Source: a virus
Reading direction: 5' to 3' (one strand)
IMG/VR virus record: IMGVR_UViG_3300021440_000128
Location: 1-22,524 of that record
Length of the DNA stretch: 22,524 nt
Numbering within the stretch: the stretch's first letter is position 1; the number at the start of each line of letters is the position of its first letter. The translations under genes were made by a program, and so were the position numbers. Below, piece by piece: positions 5,031 through 11,226 of this stretch. Below the pieces are notes generated by a model that saw only the letters and a list, made by a program, of their open reading frames with translations, ran no database searches and was not told the origin of the DNA.

Positions 5031-5074
5031 GGCAAGTTATAGGCAAGTTATAGGCAAGTTAAAACCGAGTTAAA
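5031..5074 (+). repeat. Four tandem 11-bp repeats (GGCAAGTTATA family)
   Basis: GGCAAGTTATA (5031-5041), the same again (5042-5052), GGCAAGTTAAA (5053-5063) and ACCGAGTTAAA (5064-5074). Exact helical-turn phasing suggests cooperative binding by a protein on one DNA face, such as excisionase, an integrase arm domain or a phage initiator. The repeat motif does not occur on the int side of the core. Confidence 0.7.
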
Positions 5075-5082
5075 ACCAAAAG

Positions 5083-5128
5083 AGCGCCCAAATGTATGTA
5101 AATATATATACATACAAGCGCGGGCGCT
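5083..5128. repeat. Large two-part inverted repeat (cruciform or hairpin)
   Basis: Outer arms AGCGCCC (5083-5089) and GGGCGCT (5122-5128); inner arms TGTATGTA (5093-5100) and TACATACA (5109-5116) around an AT loop. The two perfect stems are joined by short unpaired stretches (AAA on one side, AGCGC on the other). Read on the minus strand it is followed by CTTTTGGTTTT, which could make it a terminator for leftward transcripts; it could equally be a protein binding structure. Confidence 0.5.
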
Positions 5129-5225
5129 GAAAATTGTAGCATTTTCTTATTAATAACACTGCGCGGCTGTTCCGTCCGGATCGGATGCGATCGGCAGCGC
5201 TATAATTCTGTTTTACGTCGCCTTT

Positions 5226-5234
5226 ATTATAGCA
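5226..5234 (-). promoter_or_regulatory. Perfect extended -10 (TGCTATAAT), leftward
   Basis: Minus strand TGCTATAAT matches the extended -10 TGnTATAAT exactly; no recognisable -35 is seen 17 bp upstream, where the late terminator stem lies. It would start a transcript near 5219 reading toward the repeats and att core, with no convincing protein gene. It may make a short RNA ending at the 5083-5128 hairpin, or it may be chance. Confidence 0.3.
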
Positions 5235-5235
5235 T

Positions 5236-5268
5236 AAAAAAACACCCGGAGCGTTGCCGCCCCGGGTG
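5236..5268 (-). terminator. Rho-independent terminator of the late operon
   Basis: Minus strand: CACCCGG (5268-5262) and CCGGGTG (5249-5243) form a perfect 7-bp GC-rich stem over 12 nt, followed by seven T (5242-5236). Located 42 nt past the endolysin stop at 5310, it ends the ~17-kb leftward late transcript before the att region. Confidence 0.9.
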
Positions 5269-5309
5269 AAAACTAAGGAGATGAGTTTATGACACGCCTA
5301 ATGCGTTGG

Positions 5310-6098
5310 TCACTTGTTAATAAGGCTGTTCCATGTCTTTGCGCCTGCGATGCCGTCCACGGTCAAGCCATTGGCCGCCTGGTATTTTTTTAAAGCGGCT
5401 TCGGTTTTGGCTCCAAAGCTGGAATCAGTGGCCAATACATGGCCGTCGTTGTCTTTGTAGCCCTTCGCCTTCAAAATGCTTTGCACGGCGAAAACCTCCG
5501 GGCCTTTACTTCCCTTTTTTAATGTATCTACTGTAAGCATAATTTTATCCTCCCCAGGATCCGGCTCCGGTGTCGGTGCCGGTGTTGGTGTTTCGTCATA
5601 TATTACCCAGCTGGCCGGAAGCTTGCCGGCTTTTTGCCAGGGCGTCGAAGTCGTTTCACAAACGCCACGGGCGTGCCCGGCAGCTTCAATGACCGTTTGC
5701 GTGTCCGCATCCCAAATACCTAAATGCCCGGGCTTCCATACCACTAAGCCGGTGATATTCTTCGGCATTTTTTCAATGGGCCAGACTTCGCCCTTTTCTT
5801 CACAAATCTTTATGATCCCGTCCGCGCTGTAATCATAATTACAATTATATACGGGCTTTCCCTCCGGATTTCCCTGGCAAAATATCGCGCCTTTTAGAAG
5901 GCCCGCGCAATCGTGCCATTTTTCGCCATAGCCTGCAGTGTAAGAAGATTTTGGCCACTTGCCTATTTTGGCCGGGTACTGCTTCAATTTTGAAATATAA
6001 ACGGCTTCGCTGCCGATCTGCCCAAAGCATCCATATGTATACATACGGCCCAGCTGGCCGCGTGCGTACCGTATAAGCTGCTTACTTGTTATTGCCAT
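5310..6098 (-). CDS. Endolysin: NlpC/P60-type peptidase with peptidoglycan-binding domain
   Basis: 262-aa lysin. Residues ~5-170 form a Cys peptidase domain of NlpC/P60 type: C64 in WHDCAGLLKG is the predicted nucleophile, H125 in KPGHLGIWD the His, with E138 a candidate third residue. A Pro/Thr/Glu linker (~171-184, TPTPAPTPEPDPGE) leads to a PG_binding_1 domain (~188-262; KKGSKGPEVFAVQSILKAKG, then FGAKTEAALKKYQAANGL). No signal peptide, so release depends on the holin. Expected role: cleaves stem-peptide bonds in the host wall at lysis. Its start overlaps the holin end by 17 nt and it is the last gene before the late terminator. A cell-wall amidase with the same fold is the alternative. 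Confidence 0.9.
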   Translation of the reverse strand: MAITSKQLIRYARGQLGRMYTYGCFGQIGSEAVYISKLKQYPAKIGKWPKSSYTAGYGEKWHDCAGLLKGAIFCQGNPEGKPVYNCNYDYSADGIIKICEEKGEVWPIEKMPKNITGLVVWKPGHLGIWDADTQTVIEAAGHARGVCETTSTPWQKAGKLPASWVIYDETPTPAPTPEPDPGEDKIMLTVDTLKKGSKGPEVFAVQSILKAKGYKDNDGHVLATDSSFGAKTEAALKKYQAANGLTVDGIAGAKTWNSLINK

Positions 6099-6543
6099 TA
6101 TTGCCCCCTCCTTTTTCCATGTCCTCTTTGGCGTCCTGGAATAGCTTTTTCAACCACTTAGGAAGCGCCATTCGGTTTGCTTTGATGATGTTCTCGCAAA
6201 TTGATATACATTCATTAAGAATGATATACACGCCCACAATGGAGCCGAATAAAAGGGATTTTTCAAAAGGCAGCTTGATGCTTACCACTTCCAAAATAGT
6301 AGGAATGGAGATATCAAGGAAAAACGCGAACATGAGCGACACGAGCAGCATGATTTTTTTCCAAAAGCCTTTTGTACCTTTTTCACTTGAAAGTTTTTCG
6401 CCGTTTGCCATAGCTCTAACTAACCCCGTGATAACGTCCAGCACGATAGCAGCCGCCACAAGGATAATAAGAATAATATACTCTTCCGCAAGCGTGGCCA
6501 TAGCGCCGATCATAACGGAAGCACCCAATATATATTTATTCAT
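6082..6543 (-). CDS. Holin (phage holin 4 / TcdE-like family)
   Basis: 153-aa membrane protein with about four hydrophobic segments (~5-18, 22-44, 64-85 and 95-117) and the family signature LDVITGLVRAMANGEKLSSEKGTKGFWKK between the second and third (motif at residues ~35-63). The C-terminus is charged and ends in a Gly/Asn-rich tail. It forms the membrane lesions that let the endolysin reach the wall. GGAGGGTGTAAAG precedes the ATG at 6543; its end overlaps the endolysin gene, giving a standard holin-endolysin cassette at the end of the late operon. Confidence 0.92.
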   Translation of the reverse strand: MNKYILGASVMIGAMATLAEEYIILIILVAAAIVLDVITGLVRAMANGEKLSSEKGTKGFWKKIMLLVSLMFAFFLDISIPTILEVVSIKLPFEKSLLFGSIVGVYIILNECISICENIIKANRMALPKWLKKLFQDAKEDMEKGGGNNGNNK

Positions 6544-6562
6544 CTTTACACCCTCCGGCTAA

Positions 6563-7993
6563 TCATACTTGTGTTAACGTGTATTCAAGGCGCATTGTTT
6601 TTGATGCGTTTTTGATTACACTAGCGCCCAGGTTGTTTACTGTGGCCATGTACGGAATCACAAGCGCGGGCCCGAAGCCGTAGCGCCTGTAATATGTGCT
6701 CGTGTCCGTGCTGGCGCTTTGATACACGAGCGGGCCCCTGTTATACATGGCATAACATTCATAAGGCGTTACCTCATCGGTAAGGCCACGCCCTGCACGT
6801 GCCTGCACCGGGTACACCTTTGAGCCGTTAATCAAATAATTGCGGCCTAAGATAAGGCCATCATTTAAGATGATCGGCTGCGCTTCCTGGTTAATTGCTA
6901 CCGTGGAAGGTGTCAACACTTCCACATCCGCCACGTTATTGATATTGATCCTTACAAATGTTTTGTTATCGGATCCGCTCAGCCAGTACACTGAGCCATT
7001 CGAAATGATGCCGTTATTGATATCCGAACATGTCACGCCGGGCCGTGCCAGGGTTGCGCCGGAAATAGTCAAGGTTTTGGCCGTCACGCTTGTGAAGTCG
7101 CTCCTATCTATCACGTCAATATAAAGCTTTGTATTGCTGGAGCTATCGCGCTCCATGACATAATAGTAATTTTCATCAAAGCCGATGAAAGTATAGCCCG
7201 TGTTGAAAGAGCGGGAAAGATTAGCGGAACGGGTACCCACTTCCCTATATTTTGCCGTCCAGCTGCCGCCGCTTGTCGGCAGCGCGTTCGGATCTTCCAA
7301 AAGCCCGGCTTTTACATAAGGATGCGCCGCCGTGATCTCTTCCAGGGTTGTGCCGTTGCAATATAGGCAAATGCCGTTGCCGTCGCTGTCGATCTCCACG
7401 GGGCACGTAAGCGCCCTGTTGCGATCATAGCCGCTTCCCCATTCATTTACACGGCTATAAGTCACGCCGTCCACGTTTCGCCCTGTAAGACGTACAAAAG
7501 GCGCATTTCCCGACGGATAAAGGCCCATAAAGCTTTCATGTGCCAGGGCCACGCTGGAAATGGTGCCGTTGCCCTGTGTCATGTTCCAGTCGAAAATGAT
7601 TTTTATATGGTTGCTGGAGCTCTCCACGGCTGCCGGGTTGCCGCGGTAAGTGTCCGCCGTGCTGTGGGTTGTCTGATTCGCCCACGCAATAAGCGGGTTG
7701 CTGTCGCTGTTCGGCGGGTACATATTTTCCGCGTTTTCCGTCAACGTGTTCTGAAAGAGCATGCAGCCGCCGAACAATTTCCACATCGGTAGATATGAAT
7801 CAAAGTTCATAACGCCCATCGGGTTAGTTTCATAAAAACGCTTTACGGCATTAGTTACCATATTGTCACTTGTAATGCGTTCACGCTTCCCCGTTTTGGC
7901 ATCCGTAAGCGTTAAAGTGGCGCGGCCCTTAATGTCCGGCACGGATCCGCCCAGCAAGGCATTTTTTACTTTATCTTCGAATGAAAGTATCAT
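6563..7993 (-). CDS. Phage tail-associated protein, likely baseplate/fibre component (476 aa)
   Basis: 476-aa secondary-structure-rich protein with many beta-type repeats of Ser/Thr/Asn/Gly (e.g. NTGYTFIGFDENYYYVMERD, then NGSVYWLSGSDNK), suggesting a beta-propeller or beta-sandwich receptor-contact domain in the C-terminal two thirds. The N-terminal ~60 residues (KGRATLTLTDAKTGKRERIT) look like a small attachment domain. The ATG follows AAAGGAGCATAATAT, 3 nt after the upstream fibre gene, and 19 nt precede the holin gene. Position between fibre and lysis genes supports an adsorption or carbohydrate-contact role. No precise family recognised. Confidence 0.65.
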   Translation of the reverse strand: MILSFEDKVKNALLGGSVPDIKGRATLTLTDAKTGKRERITSDNMVTNAVKRFYETNPMGVMNFDSYLPMWKLFGGCMLFQNTLTENAENMYPPNSDSNPLIAWANQTTHSTADTYRGNPAAVESSSNHIKIIFDWNMTQGNGTISSVALAHESFMGLYPSGNAPFVRLTGRNVDGVTYSRVNEWGSGYDRNRALTCPVEIDSDGNGICLYCNGTTLEEITAAHPYVKAGLLEDPNALPTSGGSWTAKYREVGTRSANLSRSFNTGYTFIGFDENYYYVMERDSSSNTKLYIDVIDRSDFTSVTAKTLTISGATLARPGVTCSDINNGIISNGSVYWLSGSDNKTFVRININNVADVEVLTPSTVAINQEAQPIILNDGLILGRNYLINGSKVYPVQARAGRGLTDEVTPYECYAMYNRGPLVYQSASTDTSTYYRRYGFGPALVIPYMATVNNLGASVIKNASKTMRLEYTLTQV

Positions 7994-7996
7994 ATA

Positions 7997-9052
7997 TTAT
8001 GCTCCTTTCGTGTAGCGGATAGTAAATACATACAGCATGTTATTATTGTCTAGCAGCTGGGCCGCGTTGTACGTCGTATCGAAATAGATAAACGGCACAC
8101 CGTCATAAGCCGGCGGCTCTGCATAGCTTTTTTGGATCTGTACGCGGCAATATAAGCCGGAAGCGGATGCGATCGGCAGCGGCATGCTCCAAACATTAAA
8201 AGCGTTGTTTGGTGCCGTGTTCACTATTTGCGCGTCGTTTATCATGATCTTATCATAATTGACATCGCTATCAAGCACAAACACGCCCGTGATTCTGCTG
8301 CTGTCACGGCTTCCGCCTTGCATATCGGAATAAGAGAAAGTGAACACCCTTTCATATAACGTGTCATTTCCCAGTTTCCCGACAATTCTTTCGTTTGCGT
8401 CCACCTGCGGAATTGCGTGATACTGGATAGCATGTTTGAGGATAGTAGGTTTAATAAGTTTATCTGTTGTTGCCGTTCCTGCTTCGGCTTCTGCTTCTGT
8501 AATCGAACCATAGGAAGGAATATAGGAGCATGACTGCCATACCCAATAAGAACCATTAAATATGTATAGAAATTCCCTATTTGATGCACCTGTTACCATG
8601 CTCCATGAGGCAGTATATACAGACGTTCCATAGTAAATAGGATATGCCGTACCATTATTTACGGATATAGTAACATTCGATACGCTGTTTGTATTTGTGA
8701 ATTTAACGCAAATTGTTGCGCCCTTATGCAGCTTGAAATTCTGATCGCTGGAAACTGTCACGGCTTTTGCGGCTTGATTTCCCGCCGTGTCGCACGTGCC
8801 TATATATACATTTCCTTTTTTGGCCAGCTCGTTGACAGCGCCGAACACGCGCGCGCTGTTTGTTTCCGTGAGCTTCAAAGGAAATTCGAAATCATCGAAA
8901 AAGCTTTCGGCCACGTCCTGGGCTTCGATACTCCCGGAAAAATATCCCGTTTCACTTCCGGCATTTTTTGAGCCGACATAAAACAGGTCACCCAAATGCA
9001 AGGCGCTAACGGCCGTCATGGCTGATAGCTTTACCGGATCTAGTTCCGCCAT
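7997..9052 (-). CDS. Tail fibre-like protein (351 aa)
   Basis: 351 residues. N-terminal part (LKLTETNSARVFGAVNELAK, ~58-77) resembles the tail-attachment segments of phage fibres. The middle (~80-175: AAKAVTVSSDQNFKLHKGAT, VKFTNTNSVSNVTISVNNGT) matches a beta-rich module common in tail fibres of Gram-positive phages. Residues ~184-212 (EAEAEAGTATTDKLIKPTIL) are the fibre motif usually found just before a tip domain. The C-terminus would be the receptor-binding tip. GGAGGTATGAGAGT precedes the ATG. Fits the order tape measure, distal tail, tail protein, fibre. Specific receptor unknown. Confidence 0.78.
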   Translation of the reverse strand: MAELDPVKLSAMTAVSALHLGDLFYVGSKNAGSETGYFSGSIEAQDVAESFFDDFEFPLKLTETNSARVFGAVNELAKKGNVYIGTCDTAGNQAAKAVTVSSDQNFKLHKGATICVKFTNTNSVSNVTISVNNGTAYPIYYGTSVYTASWSMVTGASNREFLYIFNGSYWVWQSCSYIPSYGSITEAEAEAGTATTDKLIKPTILKHAIQYHAIPQVDANERIVGKLGNDTLYERVFTFSYSDMQGGSRDSSRITGVFVLDSDVNYDKIMINDAQIVNTAPNNAFNVWSMPLPIASASGLYCRVQIQKSYAEPPAYDGVPFIYFDTTYNAAQLLDNNNMLYVFTIRYTKGA

Positions 9053-9068
9053 ACTCTCATACCTCCTA

Positions 9069-10862
9069 TTATTCTGTTTCTATATAGAAATCGCCTGTTT
9101 CGGCTGCAAGCACATATGTGCTTGTTTCCTCTCCGATCGGCCATGCAGGTTGATACATGGTCAAGTTCACGCTTTCGTTAATCGTAGGCGTGCCCATTTT
9201 GATAGCCAGCGCGGCCACACTGTCAGAAAGCTGGAGCGTGACGGGATCATAAAGCGTAAGCGTAAAGCTTTCCGCAATTGATCCCGTGCCCATCTTGATA
9301 GGCAAGGCCTGCAAAGAATCCGCCAGGATGATAATGCCGTCCCACGTTTCTGCCTTCGAAAGCCCTTCGCCTTTAAGAACGGCAATAGCTTCATTCGGTT
9401 TAATTGTGGCCGTTCCTCCGGACGCCTGCAGATAAACTTCCCACGTGTGCACGCCGTCGCTTACGCCTTCGCTATAATTCAGCGTCAAAATGTGTTTGGC
9501 GGCATCCTCATATGTTTCCACGGGCTTTCTGTCTAATAAATCGCCGTCAAGGTAATAAGTGGCCGTGAGCTGTACGCTATTGGATCCCGTGCCCAGGGTT
9601 GTTTCAATTAAGTATTCGTGCCATACGTCGAAATCTGTTTCTTTTTCCGCCACGAAATTGATTTCGGTTACTTTCTCCGGCGCGCTTCCCACGGTAATGC
9701 CTTCCAGGTTAGAAAAGCGCTTGTAATTGGTGCTATTTAGGCGTGCGGAATTGCCTGCCCCGTTTGCAGCCTTATTCTGTGTATTGCTGGCCACAATTAC
9801 CGGATTTGCACCAAAACACTGCAATTTTGTGCCTTTTCCTGCAGTAAATACAACGGAATGTATAACCGTGACACTATTGTAATCTTCCGCTATGCCGTCT
9901 GTCAGTTTGATGCGATCGCCCAGCTCCCACACTGGCGCGCTCATGATCGTGGCCGTAAATGGCCGGAACGGGTACGAAATAGAATCAATGATAGCATGTG
10001 CCATATTGAAAAGCGTTTGATTTGTGCCGTATTGTAAAAACGGGTTAGCGCCCAGGTTGTAAACTATGCCGCTGTCGGATCCTACAAGATTATCGCTTTC
10101 GGTTTTCATGTCCTTCCATGTCACGCCGGTGAAATGCGTTGTATAGTCGGAAATGCTGGCGCCGGTCAAGCGGCGATCAGCGGGAAGCGTTGGCACGGTA
10201 CCCAATACGTTGATTTGATTTATATAGCTTTTTACTATCAATTCGCCGTTTCGGTTAATCGTACAAAATCCCGCCACGAGCTCAGCCAGGTAAAAAAGCA
10301 CATCCCGAAGCGTTTCGCAGTCATTACCGGGGTACATGCCCAAATTCTCCGTGCCGTTCGGCAGTGCTTCGCATTGTGCTTGCGACATGCCGAAGGTTAC
10401 GCCCGCTTTTGTGCACACGTCCAGCAGTATGCTGTAAAGTGATCCGCTGGGCAAATACTCCCACGTGATTTTTTTATCGAATTTTGTCATGTTATCGTAG
10501 GCCGTGACGGTCACGCCCTGGAGATTTCTCTCCGCCTGCGCCACTGTGAACACGCCCAGGCTGAAAGTTTCCCACGTTTCGGGATCCTCATCCGTAAGCA
10601 GTGAGAAATTGAGCACGATCACGCGCCCCGCCCATGTTTCCGGAGTAATTCCGATATTAGACAAAAACGTCATTTTGAGCGTGCCGACATATACGCCGCC
10701 TATTTTCATGTCAGTGCTATCGCTGCACTGATTTGACACGGTAACGGATCCCATTAGCACGTTGTCAGCTGTAAACGGTACGCCGTCAATTGTGCCGCTT
10801 ATACTATGCCTTTGTAATGGTTCCGCATTAGCGGCGCGAAATGCCAGGCTCCCCGAATACAT
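9069..10862 (-). CDS. Tail/baseplate protein, Tal-like (597 aa)
   Basis: 597-aa virion protein just after the distal tail gene. The first ~370 residues (SLLTDEDPETWETFSLGVFT, TVTAYDNMTKFDKKITWEYL, LYSILLDVCTKAGV, WELGDRIKLTDG) follow the pattern of phage baseplate hub/tail-associated (gp27-like) proteins, which cap the tube tip. The C-terminal ~200 residues are a beta-rich extension ending in two tandem 32-residue repeats (515-546 and 547-578; shared core LxIKMGTxxIxES). The ribosome site is GAGAGGTAATTATT. The protein likely contacts the cell surface and may carry cell-wall activity, but no catalytic motif is evident. Confidence 0.75.
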   Translation of the reverse strand: MYSGSLAFRAANAEPLQRHSISGTIDGVPFTADNVLMGSVTVSNQCSDSTDMKIGGVYVGTLKMTFLSNIGITPETWAGRVIVLNFSLLTDEDPETWETFSLGVFTVAQAERNLQGVTVTAYDNMTKFDKKITWEYLPSGSLYSILLDVCTKAGVTFGMSQAQCEALPNGTENLGMYPGNDCETLRDVLFYLAELVAGFCTINRNGELIVKSYINQINVLGTVPTLPADRRLTGASISDYTTHFTGVTWKDMKTESDNLVGSDSGIVYNLGANPFLQYGTNQTLFNMAHAIIDSISYPFRPFTATIMSAPVWELGDRIKLTDGIAEDYNSVTVIHSVVFTAGKGTKLQCFGANPVIVASNTQNKAANGAGNSARLNSTNYKRFSNLEGITVGSAPEKVTEINFVAEKETDFDVWHEYLIETTLGTGSNSVQLTATYYLDGDLLDRKPVETYEDAAKHILTLNYSEGVSDGVHTWEVYLQASGGTATIKPNEAIAVLKGEGLSKAETWDGIIILADSLQALPIKMGTGSIAESFTLTLYDPVTLQLSDSVAALAIKMGTPTINESVNLTMYQPAWPIGEETSTYVLAAETGDFYIETE

Positions 10863-10867
10863 AATAA

Positions 10868-11224
10868 TTACCTCTCGTAGAATGTTATGCTAATGTCATA
10901 AAGGCCGTCAGTGCCTTCCGTTAATTCAGAATCCTGCACAAGATCACAACTTTGCATCCTGGGCCGTACCGTGTGGCCGCCGTCGCCGTTTATATACAGC
11001 GTGCCGGAAGTAAGCGCGCATATGGTTTTCAGCGTATCACGCCAGTACGATGTTACCCGGAAGCTATAAGAATAAGTTGGCTTATTAAGCCGGTTAATGA
11101 TCGCTAAATCATAACCGGCTTCGCTGGTGCCCACTGTTTCCAAATGCGTGAATTTTGTTTGATTCTTCTTTGCCCACGGCAGCGCCGTGCTGTTAAAGGT
11201 CAAGTAATCATATCCCAGGGCCAT
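10868..11224 (-). CDS. Small tail protein, possible distal-tail component (118 aa)
   Basis: 118-aa beta-rich protein with no membrane or signal segment (LNKPTYSYSFRVTSYWRDTL, then a C-terminal DGLYDISITFYER). It lies between tape measure and the 597-aa tail protein, where many siphophages encode a distal-tail (Dit) or tail-tip joining protein; it is shorter than a usual Dit. The ATG follows GGAGGTAGATAATT, 2 nt after the tape measure stop. The exact family is not recognised; tail structural role by context. Confidence 0.62.
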   Translation of the reverse strand: MALGYDYLTFNSTALPWAKKNQTKFTHLETVGTSEAGYDLAIINRLNKPTYSYSFRVTSYWRDTLKTICALTSGTLYINGDGGHTVRPRMQSCDLVQDSELTEGTDGLYDISITFYER

Positions 11225-11226
11225 AA

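Noticed and set aside
5031-5074. CRISPR array
   Set aside because: Units are 11 bp with no spacers; too short and contiguous.
5201-5206. TATAAT on the plus strand as a promoter
   Set aside because: No -35 at proper distance and no gene downstream in that direction, only the late terminator and the antisense endolysin.
8726-8981. Short plus-strand frames within the tail fibre gene
   Set aside because: Mirror-frame readings of a confident minus-strand gene, without ribosome sites.
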